Assembly: GCF_014196125.1 (NCBI RefSeq)
Contig: NZ_JACIDA010000001.1
Coordinates: forward strand, 930,001 to 994,000
From: Brevundimonas mediterranea
GTDB lineage: Bacteria > Pseudomonadota > Alphaproteobacteria > Caulobacterales > Caulobacteraceae
DNA length: 64,000 bases
Reading direction: 5' to 3'
Below, piece after piece: positions 16,883 to 25,963 of this stretch (within the stretch, counting starts at the first letter, position 1; each line of letters opens with the position of its first letter). A program made the position numbers and the translations under genes. The notes beneath the pieces are model-generated. The model was not told the origin of the DNA. It ran no database searches and saw only the letters and a list, made by a program, of their open reading frames with translations.

Positions 16883-18115
16883 CTTCAGTCCTTGAGTGGG
16901 CACTGCTCCCACGCCGCCGTTGGCGGTAAGGGCCTGAAGCAGCCCGGCCTTCGATCCCATTATACGAACCTCGCCTACATCGACCCGTTGAGCGAGGGCG
17001 CGGAGGTGGTCGCGGCGATAGCCGCCGTCGTCCAGTTGCATGCGCTGGCGAGCGGTGCGTGCGAATCGTTTGAGCATCTCCGGCGTGACGGCCTGACGCC
17101 CGGAACTGTTCAGCATCCCCTGGGCGCGCTCAGCGTTGGCCTTGGCTTGGTCCCGAATGGCCTTGAGGCCGTCGAGCCGATCCTTCATCGCTGGATCGCC
17201 TAGATCGGCCACGCCCGCCTCTATGGCGTCGTATAGTCGCTTGAGCCTTTGATCGGCCTCCGTGGCCCGCTTGTTCAGTTCAGCGATGTGATCGCGGCGC
17301 CGTCCGGCCTGCTCCTGTCGCCGGTCCAGCACGGCCTCCAGCACCTCTTCCAGCCTCTTTGGCTGGAGTAGCCGTGTCTCCAAATGCTCAGCGACCAGAT
17401 CGTCGAGTTTCTCCATGGGGACCGCCATGCCCTCGCGGGCGGTCGGACCTTGGCGGGCCTTGGTCGAGCATGCGTAGTAGCGGTAGCGACCGCCCTTGCC
17501 GGTGCGGATGGTCATGGCCCCGCCGCACTTGCCGCAATGGATCAGGCCGGTCAGCAGGGTCGGTCCCGACACCACCCGTGCAGGCATGACCTTGGGGTTG
17601 CGGGATTTGAGGAGGGCCTGAACGGCGTCGAACGTGTCGCGGTCGATCAACGACGGGACGGGCACCACGACCCGCTCGCTGAGAGGCTTCGGATTGCCGT
17701 CCTTGTCCCGACGATTGAACTCATGCTCGCCAATATAAGAGCGACGGGTCAGGATGCGGTGCACCTGACCGATGCCCCAGCGCCCGCCGTCGCGAGTGAA
17801 GAGGCGACGGCTGTTCAAGTACGAGACGATGGCCTTGATGCCCATCTGGCCGGTGGCGCCGTCGCCCTGAAGCGCAAGCCGATACATCAACCGCACAGTG
17901 TCGGCGTGGAGCGGATCGATCTCCAGCACCTTCTTGACCTTGGTCCCCCGCGTCTCGGCCGCGACGATGCGGTAACCGAAAGGCGGGCGGGCGCCGTTCC
18001 AGAATCCCTAACGAGCGTTCCCCTTCAAGGCGCGGGAGACGTGCTTGCCATTCTCCTTGGACTGATACTCATCGAACAGCGCCATGATCTGGCGCATCAT
18101 GACGTGCACCCCGAT
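16883..18115 (-). pseudogene. Decayed large serine recombinase (integrase)
   Basis: The reading frame shows the middle and C-terminal parts of a Pfam Recombinase-type site-specific integrase: HVMMRQIMALFDEYQSKEN, a helix-rich recombinase domain, a zinc ribbon (CGKCGG ... YYACS), and a coiled coil (about EQAGRRRDHIAELNKRATEA). It is broken twice. A TAG at 18008-18010 interrupts NAR*GFWNGARPPFGYR where relatives have glutamine, and everything before about 18115, including the catalytic serine domain, is missing. The C-terminal frame runs on into the tRNA-Ser gene, as expected for an integrase whose attachment site is that tRNA. Confidence 0.85.
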
Positions 18116-18216
18116 CGTCAAGGAGGGCGACAGATCGCAACCATTCCCCAATGCTCTGGAGCGCCGCATCGCCTTTCTACTACCGCCCTGCGGTAAAACT
18201 GAGATCGACTGATCTG

Positions 18217-19050
18217 TTACGTTTGACCGGCTGTCCGAGTGCAAACTTCTTGTGCGATAATCACCATCTCGTTCGATCCGGTGAGATAGGTCCGTTGCAG
18301 GATCGCCAGTATCTCCTGTGACGCAGCATGTATCGAAGCAGCCAATGAGTTTCCGTCGCAGAGTTCGGCGACCAGAAGCGCCGCGAAGAGATCACCTGTG
18401 CCTGATGGTCGAATGGGCAATCGCGGATTGGGAACTCGGTGCAGCGTGTCGGCCAGACACAGCACTGTCTCGACCAGACCTGACGGCGTATCGTCGAGCA
18501 CCACACCGGTCACGATGACGGCTCCAGTCCCATTTGCAGACAGTGCGCGCGCCGCTTCGCGCAAGGCTGCAACCGAACGAGCCTTCTGTCCTGTCAGCAG
18601 TTCCAATTCGAACTGATTGGGCGTGATCACCGAGGCTATAGGAACAAGCCGGTCGCGAAATATTTCCGGCAATCCTGCGGCGGCAAAGATGCCGAGATCG
18701 TCGTCTCCCATCACGGGATCACAGACATAGGTCAGGTTCGGATTTCGACGCTGCGCTCGCGCAATGAAATCGACAACGACATCGGCGACCGCCACCGATC
18801 CCAGATAGCCGGTGAGCAGGATAGCCCCGCTGTCGATCCAACCGCGATCCTCGACGCCTTGGAGCAGGTCCGCGACGAGCCCCGGCTCCAGCACCCGGCC
18901 GTACATGGTCGGATAATGCGGATGGTTGGACAGGAGTGTCGTGGGCACGGCGGCGACATCGATGCCGCGCGCCTGCATGGGGAAGACCGCGGCGCTGTTG
19001 CCGACATGGCCGTGAACGACCTGGCTTTGGATCGAGATCACCCGCCTCAT
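18217..19050 (-). CDS. pdxY: Pyridoxal kinase PdxY
   Basis: Phosphorylates pyridoxal (and related vitamers) to PLP in the salvage pathway. The 277-residue protein starts [20 protein letters not shown], as PdxY/PdxK do, has LLTGYLGS, YVCDPVMGDDDLGI (substrate and metal site) and the anion-hole motif RPSGTGDLFAALL with the catalytic aspartate. It is the last gene of the operon; its ATG overlaps the stop of the PLP-binding protein gene (ATGA). Confidence 0.93.
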   Translation of the reverse strand: MRRVISIQSQVVHGHVGNSAAVFPMQARGIDVAAVPTTLLSNHPHYPTMYGRVLEPGLVADLLQGVEDRGWIDSGAILLTGYLGSVAVADVVVDFIARAQRRNPNLTYVCDPVMGDDDLGIFAAAGLPEIFRDRLVPIASVITPNQFELELLTGQKARSVAALREAARALSANGTGAVIVTGVVLDDTPSGLVETVLCLADTLHRVPNPRLPIRPSGTGDLFAALLVAELCDGNSLAASIHAASQEILAILQRTYLTGSNEMVIIAQEVCTRTAGQT

Positions 19051-19787
19051 GCGACCGCCCCGGCATCAGGCCAATAGTAGGAATCGGGCAATGGCCTCGG
19101 CCCGAACACCGCTTGACCGACACGGACGATCGTCGCGCCTTCCTCAATGGCGATTTCGTAATCACCTGACATTCCCATGGACAGGTGGCGAAGCTGGTCG
19201 CCCTGCGGTGCATCCTGCAACGCGCGATGGCGGACGCCTTTCAGAAGGCGGAAACACCGGCGCACCTCGGCGACATCCGGTGTGAAACGCGCCAATGTCA
19301 TGAAGCCCAACGGCCGGAGGCTTGCAAATGCCGGCAGTTCGCGAAGGAATGCCTGCACCTCATCGGGATGCAGGCCGTATTTGCTGGCCTCGTCGGACGT
19401 GTTCACCTGGACCAGCACGTCGAGACCGCGCCCAAGGTGCTGAAGCCGCTTGTCGAGGGCCGTTGCCAGCGACAGCCGGTCGAGCGATTGCACCTCGTCG
19501 GCGAAGCGCAGCACGTCCTTGACCTTGTTCGACTGGAGATGGCCGATCATGCTCCAGCGGATCGGCAGCCCGGCGAGCGCTTGCGCCTTGCCGCGTCCTT
19601 CCTGCACCTTGTTCTCGCCGAGGTCGCTCTGGCCGGCTTCGACCGCCTCCTGGACGCGCTCGGCTGCGACGGTCTTGGTGACGAGGACCAGCCGCACGTC
19701 TGCCGGATCGCGTCCGACACGTCGCGTTGCGCCGTCGATGTTCGCCCGCACGGTCGCCAGATTGGCGACGACGCTAGACATCGACAT
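19047..19787 (-). CDS. YggS-family PLP homeostasis protein
   Basis: A 246-residue PLP-binding protein of the YggS/PLPBP family, which holds PLP without known catalysis and keeps free B6 and amino-acid pools in balance. [20 protein letters not shown] contains the PLP lysine; [41 protein letters not shown] and RVGQAVFG are the conserved phosphate and ring contacts. The start overlaps the end of the glyA-like gene and the stop overlaps pdxY. A second, housekeeping copy is expected elsewhere in the genome. Confidence 0.93.
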   Translation of the reverse strand: MSMSSVVANLATVRANIDGATRRVGRDPADVRLVLVTKTVAAERVQEAVEAGQSDLGENKVQEGRGKAQALAGLPIRWSMIGHLQSNKVKDVLRFADEVQSLDRLSLATALDKRLQHLGRGLDVLVQVNTSDEASKYGLHPDEVQAFLRELPAFASLRPLGFMTLARFTPDVAEVRRCFRLLKGVRHRALQDAPQGDQLRHLSMGMSGDYEIAIEEGATIVRVGQAVFGPRPLPDSYYWPDAGAVA

Positions 19788-21021
19788 TCCTCTCGACGGG
19801 AAACGTCGCCGTCAGCCGTCTCACCTCGTCTCGGACGGCGGCGGCGTCGATCGGCTCGCCGCGCAAGCTGCCGAGGACGGTGAGGATCAAGTCTCCCACT
19901 CGGCGACACTCAGCCTCGTCGAAGCCACGCGACGTGATCGCGGGTGTTCCCAGGCGGATGCCGGACGTGACGGTCGGCGGGCGAGGGTCGAAAGGCACGG
20001 CGTTCTTGTTGGCTGTCAGGCCGTAGCGCTCCAGTTCCTCGACCGCCGCCTTGCCGGTGAGGCCGAAGGGCTGGAGATCGACCAGCAGCAAGTGGCAGTC
20101 CGTGCCGCCCGTCACGAGCCGCAAGCCGCCGGCTGTCAGTGTCTCGGCGAGCGCCTGCGCGTTGCGCGCGACGGCGCGACTGTATTCGGCGAAGGCGGGT
20201 TGCAGCGCCTCGTGGAAGGCGACGGCCTTGGCCGCGATGACGTGCATCAGCGGGCCGCCTTGCGTGCCCGGAAAAACGGCCTTGTCGATCCGCCTCGCCA
20301 GATCGGGATCGGTCGTCAGGATGAGGCCGCCGCGCGGCCCTCTCAGCGTCTTGTGGGTGGTCGATGTCACCACATGGGCGTGCGGGACCGGGTTCGGATA
20401 AAGTCCCGCCGCGATCAGCCCGGCGTAATGGGCGACATCGGCAACAAGATATGCGCCGATACCATCGGCGACGGCGCGCATCCGGGCGAAGTCGATGACG
20501 CGCGGATAGGCTGATCCTCCGGCGAAGATCAGGCGCGGGCGGGTCTCCCGGGCCAGACGTTCCAGATCGTCATAGTCGATCCGCTCGTCATCCCGGCGCA
20601 CCGCATAGGCCGATACGTCGAACCAGCGCCCCGATAGGCTGACGGGCGATCCGTGCGTCAAATGACCGCCGCAGGCGAGATCAAGGCCCATGATCCGATC
20701 GCCGGGGTTCAGCAGCGCGAACAATACCGCGATATTGGCGTTGGCGCCGGAATGCGGTTGGACATTGGCATACGCCGCGCCGAAAAGTTCACAAGCACGG
20801 TCGATGGCGAGTTGTTCGACGATATCGACGGCCTCGCAGCCGCCATAATAGCGCCGGCCCGGAAGCCCTTCGGCATATTTGTTGGTGAGGATCGACCCTT
20901 GCGCCGCCCGCACCGCCGCACTGACGATGTTTTCCGACGCGATCAGTTCGATATGATCCTGCTGGCGCTGCGCCTCCTGACCGATCGCCTGGGCAAGTTC
21001 CGCGTCGAAGCCCATTGTCAT
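19774..21021 (-). CDS. glyA: Serine hydroxymethyltransferase (island copy)
   Basis: PLP enzyme that interconverts serine and glycine with tetrahydrofolate, or acts on related beta-hydroxy amino acids. The 415-residue protein has [50 protein letters not shown] and the PLP lysine in [13 protein letters not shown], so it should be active. ATG 21021 overlaps the stop of the upstream amidotransferase (ATGA); the frame opens further upstream but that start is less likely. As an accessory copy it may be specialised or serve as a spare target; a housekeeping glyA is expected elsewhere. Confidence 0.92.
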   Translation of the reverse strand: MTMGFDAELAQAIGQEAQRQQDHIELIASENIVSAAVRAAQGSILTNKYAEGLPGRRYYGGCEAVDIVEQLAIDRACELFGAAYANVQPHSGANANIAVLFALLNPGDRIMGLDLACGGHLTHGSPVSLSGRWFDVSAYAVRRDDERIDYDDLERLARETRPRLIFAGGSAYPRVIDFARMRAVADGIGAYLVADVAHYAGLIAAGLYPNPVPHAHVVTSTTHKTLRGPRGGLILTTDPDLARRIDKAVFPGTQGGPLMHVIAAKAVAFHEALQPAFAEYSRAVARNAQALAETLTAGGLRLVTGGTDCHLLLVDLQPFGLTGKAAVEELERYGLTANKNAVPFDPRPPTVTSGIRLGTPAITSRGFDEAECRRVGDLILTVLGSLRGEPIDAAAVRDEVRRLTATFPVERNVDV

Positions 21022-21722
21022 GCCGTCAATCCTTCCAGCCATTCGGCGAGCATCCGGCGCGCGGCCTCCCGCAGCGGCGGTCCGCAGCGTTCAGCCTCGG
21101 TGCGCAGAGGGCGGGGATCGATCCCGGCGGCGGCCAACTCGGCGGCATGGCCGACAAGCCAGCGCTCGATGCCGGCACAGGCATCCACCTCGGGGTGAAA
21201 CTGAAGCCCGAGGATGTTCGGTCCGAGCGCGAAGGCCTGCGTGGCGCAAAGAGGCGTCGCCGCCAGATGGATCGCCCCGTCGGGAATGGCGAAGGCGTCG
21301 CCATGCCAGTGCAGCACCGAGACACCGTCGAGATGGCGGAGCGGGCCGGCGGCGCCGGCTTCCGTCAAGGAAAGCTCGGAGAAGCCGATCTCTTTGGCGC
21401 CGGTCGTCGCGACGGCTGCGCCGAGCGTCGCCGCCATCAACTGTGCGCCGAGGCAGACGCCGAGCGTGGGGCGGCGCGCGGCCAGCCGGGCTTCGAGAAG
21501 CTGCCGTTCCTGCGCCAGAAATGGATAAGCCTCCGCCTCATAGACCCCGACCGGCCCGCCCAGCACCACCAGCAGATCGGGAAGCAATGGGTCGAGCGTC
21601 CAAAGCTCGTTCACGCCGAGATCGTAATAGTGAACCCGGTAGCCGGCCGCCGTCAGCACGGCCTCGAAGCTGCCGAGATTCTCGAAGTGAACGTGGCGGA
21701 TGGCGACGGCCGTCTTCAGCAT
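21018..21722 (-). CDS. Class I glutamine amidotransferase-like protein
   Basis: A 234-residue GATase1 domain protein resembling stand-alone GMP-synthase-like amidotransferases: [11 protein letters not shown], the nucleophile elbow [10 protein letters not shown] (Cys), and LQFHPEVD (His, Glu) complete the triad. It should release ammonia or hydrolyse a gamma-glutamyl amide. No synthetase subunit is encoded beside it, so its acceptor is unknown. ATG 21722 is favoured over 21743 by GAGGGGAG about nine bases upstream. Second gene of the operon. Confidence 0.85.
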   Translation of the reverse strand: MLKTAVAIRHVHFENLGSFEAVLTAAGYRVHYYDLGVNELWTLDPLLPDLLVVLGGPVGVYEAEAYPFLAQERQLLEARLAARRPTLGVCLGAQLMAATLGAAVATTGAKEIGFSELSLTEAGAAGPLRHLDGVSVLHWHGDAFAIPDGAIHLAATPLCATQAFALGPNILGLQFHPEVDACAGIERWLVGHAAELAAAGIDPRPLRTEAERCGPPLREAARRMLAEWLEGLTA

Positions 21723-21748
21723 GGCGGGTGCTCCCCTCGTCATCGGGG

Positions 21749-21985
21749 TCAGCCGAGCGCCGACAGATCGGCGCCGTGGTTAATGTGATAGACGCCTCCG
21801 CCGATCACCATGGCCGGCACGGATGTGACGCCCGCCCGCTCGGCTTCGACAATGCGGTCTTTGGCTTCGCCGAGATCGACGACCTCGACATCGTACCGGC
21901 TGCTGTCCAACGCAGCGGCGAACCGCTGCTCGGCATCGACACAGACGGCGCATCCCGCGTGATAGAAAATGGCTTTCTCGGTCAT
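21749..21985 (-). CDS. Glutaredoxin/thioredoxin-like CxxC protein
   Basis: A 78-residue thioredoxin-fold protein with HAGCAVC (CxxC) near the N-terminus and the cis-proline loop GVTSVPAMVI. ATG 21985 follows GAAGGAGGAAAAG, a strong ribosome site. It is the promoter-proximal gene of the operon facing the MocR regulator. It may serve as a thiol reductant for the operon's enzymes, or act on a thiol intermediate; nothing in the sequence decides this. Confidence 0.8.
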   Translation of the reverse strand: MTEKAIFYHAGCAVCVDAEQRFAAALDSSRYDVEVVDLGEAKDRIVEAERAGVTSVPAMVIGGGVYHINHGADLSALG

Positions 21986-22045
21986 GGCTCTTTTCCTCCT
22001 TCGGGCCCGCACGATTTCGGCCACGGTCGCGCCATGACATAGCTT

Positions 22046-22092
22046 CTATCTGGCCTATTCCTTAGTGCCAGTTTGAAAATAGGAGATAGGCC
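22046..22092. promoter_or_regulatory. Palindromic operator between mocR and the PLP operon
   Basis: CTGGCCTA (22050-22057) and TTAGTGCCAG (22062-22071, the inverse of CTGGCACTAA) face each other, and CTATCT/AGATAG plus CCTATT/AATAGG form an outer imperfect inverted repeat. CTGG-type half sites are typical of MocR-family regulators. The site lies in the 109-base gap between the divergent start codons. Confidence 0.65.
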
Positions 22093-22094
22093 GG

Positions 22095-23552
22095 TTGGCG
22101 CTGAAGGACTTGACGATCGACCTGGAAAAGAGCGGTCAACGGCCGGTCTTCCTCGACATCGCCGCGTCGATCGTCGGCGACATCGAGCGCGGTCGCCTGA
22201 AGCCCGGTGACGCGCTTCCGGGAACGCGCACGCTCGCCAGAAGCCTGAAGGTCCATCGCAATACGGTGGACGCCGCCTTCCATGAATTGACCATGCAGGG
22301 CTGGCTGGTCAGCGAACCATCGCGCGGCACGTTCGTGGCGCGTGATCTGCCGACCGCAAAGCCCGGCGGGCGCAGCGCACGCCCTCGAACTCCGCCAACC
22401 AGCGTCGATGCCGAAACTGTCACGGGTCCGCTGCCACCATCGCTACGGGTCTCGGATGGTGCGCCCGATCCCCGGATCATGCCGCGCGTCGAACTGGCGC
22501 GCGCGTTCCGGCGGGCGTTGACCGGGCCGACCTTCCTGACCGACGCGGGCTATGGCGATCCGCGGGGCGCGCCAGCGCTGCGGACGGCGCTGTCCGGCTA
22601 TCTATCGCGCGAACGCGGGCTGGCGGCATCGTCCTCCGACCTGATGGTGACGCGCGGCAGCCAGATGGGGCTTTTTCTGACTGCCGCCGCGATCATCGAA
22701 GCCGGCCAGGCGATCGCGGTCGAGACTCCCGGCTATCCGCTCGCCTGGTCGGCCTTCCGCGCGGCAGGCGCGCGGGTGATTGGCGTGCCCGTTGACGCGG
22801 GCGGCATCGATATCGATCATCTCGCCCGGTTGGCCGAGAGAGAGCCGACACTGCGCGCGATCTACGTCACCCCGCATCATCAGTATCCCACGACGGTGAC
22901 GATGGGTGCGGGTCGGCGTCTCAAGCTGCTCGACATCGCCCGGCGGCACGGCCTCTATGTGATTGAGGACGACTACGATCACGAATATCGGTTCGATGGT
23001 CGCCCGGTGCTGCCAATGGCAGCGCGCGCGGACCCGGATACGCAGGTGATCTATGTCGGGTCGCTCTCCAAGCTGCTCGCCCCGGTCGTGCGTCTGGGAT
23101 ACGTGGTGGCGAGGCCCGATATCCTCACCCGCATGGCCGACCGGCGCGAAGCGATCGACCGGCAAGGCGATCTGCCGCTCGAACTGGCGCTGGCGGCACT
23201 GATCGAGGATGGCGAACTCGGTCGCCATGCCCGCAAGGCGCGCCGCATCTACGAGGCGCGACGCGATATCCTGGCTGATGAACTGCACCAGACCCTGGGT
23301 GACGACATCGCCTTCGATCTGCCGCGGGGAGGTCTCGCCATCTGGCTGCGGCTCCGATCGGGGCTGAGCGCCGAGACCTGGGCCGCCAATGCCGCGCGCG
23401 CCGGACTTATCGTCTCTCCGGGCCTGCGGTTTGCGCTGGATGCTGCAAACGCGCCGGAAGCGTTCAGGATCGGCTATGCCAACTTTCATGACCCTGAGTT
23501 GAGGCGGCTTGTCACGTTGCTAGCCGAATCCAAGCCGAAGGTTTCCCTTTAG
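22095..23552 (+). CDS. MocR-family (GntR/aminotransferase) transcription regulator
   Basis: A 485-residue fusion of an N-terminal GntR winged helix (residues 15-80, LPGTRTLARSLKVHRNTVDAA) and a fold-type I aminotransferase-like domain. The latter keeps the PLP lysine in YVGSLSKLLAPVVRLGY, the Asp in VIEDDYDHEYRFDG and a C-terminal arginine, so it can bind PLP or a PLP-amino acid adduct as effector. The start is TTG at 22095, seven bases behind AGGAGAT. It probably controls the divergent operon and itself. Confidence 0.92.
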   Translation: MALKDLTIDLEKSGQRPVFLDIAASIVGDIERGRLKPGDALPGTRTLARSLKVHRNTVDAAFHELTMQGWLVSEPSRGTFVARDLPTAKPGGRSARPRTPPTSVDAETVTGPLPPSLRVSDGAPDPRIMPRVELARAFRRALTGPTFLTDAGYGDPRGAPALRTALSGYLSRERGLAASSSDLMVTRGSQMGLFLTAAAIIEAGQAIAVETPGYPLAWSAFRAAGARVIGVPVDAGGIDIDHLARLAEREPTLRAIYVTPHHQYPTTVTMGAGRRLKLLDIARRHGLYVIEDDYDHEYRFDGRPVLPMAARADPDTQVIYVGSLSKLLAPVVRLGYVVARPDILTRMADRREAIDRQGDLPLELALAALIEDGELGRHARKARRIYEARRDILADELHQTLGDDIAFDLPRGGLAIWLRLRSGLSAETWAANAARAGLIVSPGLRFALDAANAPEAFRIGYANFHDPELRRLVTLLAESKPKVSL

Positions 23553-23567
23553 GTATTTGCGGAAGCC

Positions 23568-23823
23568 GTCACAGCGCCAATCCCCGCTGCCGCCCCATTT
23601 GCCACGACACCGATCCGCCCTGAACGATACCTGTCACCTCGCCGAGCCGGCGTCCGGCTAGCGACAGCTAGAAGCGCAACGCCGCTTTGGCGCGCAACTC
23701 GAACAGGGTGTCGAACGGCAGGATGACGACGAAGCCTGTCGGACCTTCTGGCGGAGCGTTCGCGAGCCAAAAGCGATGCTCCCCGCCCGATCCCAATTTT
23801 CCGCATTCCGGGCTGCGTATCAT
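23568..23823 (-). pseudogene. DUF2285-type fragment with in-frame stop
   Basis: From ATG 23823, the frame reads EHRFWLANAPPEGPTGFVV then FELRAKAALRF, resembling the N-terminal part of DUF2285 proteins found on alphaproteobacterial integrative elements. TAG at 23668-23670 replaces the tryptophan expected after ALRF; the frame continues LSLAGRRLGEVTG before a second stop. The rest of the domain is absent. Assignment rests on a short match. Confidence 0.55.
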
Positions 23824-24773
23824 TGCGCACGACGCCGCGATATCCGTCGTAGTTCCTGCGGAGACAGGCCAAGGACGCGAATGAAGCTTCGGCACATCCG
23901 TTCAGAGTCACCGAACCCCGCTTCGCGCGCCAGCGCATCGAAAGGTCGGTTGCTGTCTTCCACACTCGAACGAGCGACTTCGACGCGCAGCCGCTCGACC
24001 GCCCTGGCTGGCGTCTCGCCGGTTTCCATGGCGAATACGCGGGAAAATTGCCGGACGCTCATGCAGGCAGCCTGTGCGAGCCGCTCCACTGACAAATCCT
24101 CCGTCAGATGCTCGCGGGCATAGGTGAGCGCGGCTCTGATGCGATCCGATGCCGGTTCCATGTCGAGGATCGCGGAAAATTGGGATTGCCCGCCCGGCCG
24201 CCGGTGATAGACCACCATGTCGCGTGCGATCCGCCGGGCAAGGTCCGGCCCATGATCCACTTCGATCAGCGCCAGCGCCATGTCTATGCCGGCGGTGATG
24301 CCGGCCGAAGTCCACACGTTACGGTCGTTGACGAATATACGATCGGCCTCGACCGAAATCTGCGGGAAGCGTGACTGAAGCAAGGGCGCCCAGCGCCAAT
24401 GCGTCGTGGCGCGACGGTCATCGAGAATTCCTGCCTCGGCCAGGAAGAAAGCGCCTGTGCAGACACTCGCGATCCGGCCGAGGCGGGCTGAGACAGAGGC
24501 GAGGCAGGCAACGGTTTCAACGCAATACTGTGGAACATGGGCCATCGGGCCGCCGATCGCTATGACAGTGCGTGCCTTTTCCGCGGCCTTCGGGCCGCGG
24601 GTATCGACAGGCAAGCCGGCGCTTCCCTCGACCATGCCGCCTGTGGCCGACACGACGGCAAGCTCATAATCCGCGCCATGCAGCTTCCTGGCGAGATTGA
24701 ACGCGCAGAGCGGGCCGGCGAGGTCGAGCATCTCGAATCCCGGTGCGACGACGAAGGCAATCCGGTGCGGCAT
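23820..24773 (-). CDS. GlxA-family regulator (DJ-1/PfpI + AraC)
   Basis: A 317-residue regulator: an N-terminal DJ-1/PfpI-like amidotransferase-fold domain (VAPGFEMLDLAGPL, SVCTGAFFLAEAG with the elbow cysteine) and a C-terminal AraC-type double helix-turn-helix (LSVERLAQAACMSVRQFSRVF; GFGDSERMCRSFIRVLG). The start at 24773 is supported by GGAGAGGAGA. It is divergent from the HD-domain gene and probably controls it. Confidence 0.9.
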   Translation of the reverse strand: MPHRIAFVVAPGFEMLDLAGPLCAFNLARKLHGADYELAVVSATGGMVEGSAGLPVDTRGPKAAEKARTVIAIGGPMAHVPQYCVETVACLASVSARLGRIASVCTGAFFLAEAGILDDRRATTHWRWAPLLQSRFPQISVEADRIFVNDRNVWTSAGITAGIDMALALIEVDHGPDLARRIARDMVVYHRRPGGQSQFSAILDMEPASDRIRAALTYAREHLTEDLSVERLAQAACMSVRQFSRVFAMETGETPARAVERLRVEVARSSVEDSNRPFDALAREAGFGDSERMCRSFIRVLGLSPQELRRISRRRAQ

Positions 24774-24884
24774 TCTCCTCTCCACGACAGGATTGGGGGT
24801 GGCCGAAATCATCGATTCTCTGTCCTTTCAGCCATGCAGTTCTTTGCCACATTATCGGGAGCCAAAACAACGGGGGGAAAGACC

Positions 24885-25496
24885 ATGCAATTCCCGGACA
24901 CGACTATCTGCGTCGCCTCGATGGAACTGGCTCGTGACCATTCCCCAGCCTACCTGTTCAACCATGTGATGCGCAGCTACGCCTTCGGTCAGGCGGCGGG
25001 CGCGTTGCAGAATGCCGTTTATGATCCGGAAGTGCTGTTCATCGGATCGGTGCTGCACGATCTGGGTTTGGTCGATCAATTCGTCCGCGAAGATCGTTTC
25101 GAGATCGACGGGGCGGACGCAGCGGCTGTCTTCCTGTCCCGGCACGGCTATCCCGATAGAAAGATCGCGCTGATCTGGGATGCCATCGCGCTGCACACGA
25201 CTTTTGCGGTGCCGCAGCGCAAGGCGCCGGAGATCGCATTGGTGCAACTGGGTGCGGGCATCGACATCGGCGCTGTACCCCGCGCGCTGATATCGACCGA
25301 GGTGGTCGAAATGATCCTGGCCGAGTATCCGAGACTTGGGTTCAAACAGGCATTTCTCGACGCAATGGCGGCAGTCATCCGGCGCAAGCCGCACACCGGC
25401 GCCTTCAATCTGATGAGCGACGTCGCCCGGGAAAAGGCGTGTTGTTCGATGCCGTCATTCTGCGAAGTCGTTCACCACGCCGAGTTCACCGAATAG
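24885..25496 (+). CDS. HD-domain protein, cyanamide hydratase-like
   Basis: A 203-residue HD-family hydrolase. SPAYLFNHVMRSYAFG and VLFIGSVLHDLGLVDQF carry the metal-binding histidines and HD pair in the arrangement of cyanamide hydratase/Ddi2-like enzymes; LIWDAIALHTT adds another ligand. ATG 24885 follows GGGGGGAAAG. Substrate is uncertain: the group also includes isonitrile or nitrile-acting members. The DUF1272 gene follows after 19 bases on the same strand. Confidence 0.8.
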   Translation: MQFPDTTICVASMELARDHSPAYLFNHVMRSYAFGQAAGALQNAVYDPEVLFIGSVLHDLGLVDQFVREDRFEIDGADAAAVFLSRHGYPDRKIALIWDAIALHTTFAVPQRKAPEIALVQLGAGIDIGAVPRALISTEVVEMILAEYPRLGFKQAFLDAMAAVIRRKPHTGAFNLMSDVAREKACCSMPSFCEVVHHAEFTE

Positions 25497-25515
25497 CCTC
25501 GACCGGGAGAGAGAT

Positions 25516-25827
25516 ATGGCGCTGGAGCTTCGACCCAACTGCGAATTCTGTGACCGCGATCTGCCGCCGAGCGCGACGGATGCTCGGATTTGCACCTATG
25601 AATGCACCTTTTGCGCGGTATGCGTAGAGACGCAGTTGCACAATGTCTGCCCCAATTGTGGCGGCGGTTTCACCCCGCGTCCCATCCGCCCGGCGACGGA
25701 ATGGAGACCCGGACTGTCGGTCGCGAAGCGGCCGCCATCCTCGCAGCGGCGGTCTCTCAGCTATGATCCAGACAGCATCCGCCAACTCTCCGAGCGGGTG
25801 CGAAATATAGACCCCGAACACCGGTAG
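25516..25827 (+). CDS. DUF1272 zinc-ribbon protein
   Basis: A 103-residue protein. ELRPNCEFCDRDLPP, CTYECTFCAVC and NVCPNCGGGF are the eight-cysteine pattern of DUF1272, which probably binds zinc. GGGAGAGAG precedes the ATG. Its position behind the HD enzyme suggests a partner role; no function is established. Confidence 0.9.
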   Translation: MALELRPNCEFCDRDLPPSATDARICTYECTFCAVCVETQLHNVCPNCGGGFTPRPIRPATEWRPGLSVAKRPPSSQRRSLSYDPDSIRQLSERVRNIDPEHR

Positions 25828-25963
25828 ATTTTTTGGGCGACATCCGCACAATCCTGTCCCGTGCCCTTATTTCTGCGTTGCACTTATCAACCGTCATGGC
25901 GCCTTTTCCGAGCTCGGCCCCAAGTCGGATCTTCAACGCCGGCTGGCTGAAATTGAGTGACCC

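Larger units (their letters stand above)
16883..25827. mobile_element. Acquired region (genomic island) at tRNA-Ser
   Basis: The stretch begins exactly at the 3' end of tRNA-Ser(CGA) with an integrase remnant and contains a second element-type remnant (DUF2285, 23.6-23.8 kb). Between and beyond these are accessory metabolic and regulatory genes not usual next to the flanking core genes. Base composition looks less GC-extreme by eye. I searched for a second copy of the tRNA 3' end (GTTCGAATCCCACCCTCTCC) up to 27 kb and did not find one, so the right boundary, placed here after the DUF1272 gene, is uncertain. Confidence 0.6.
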
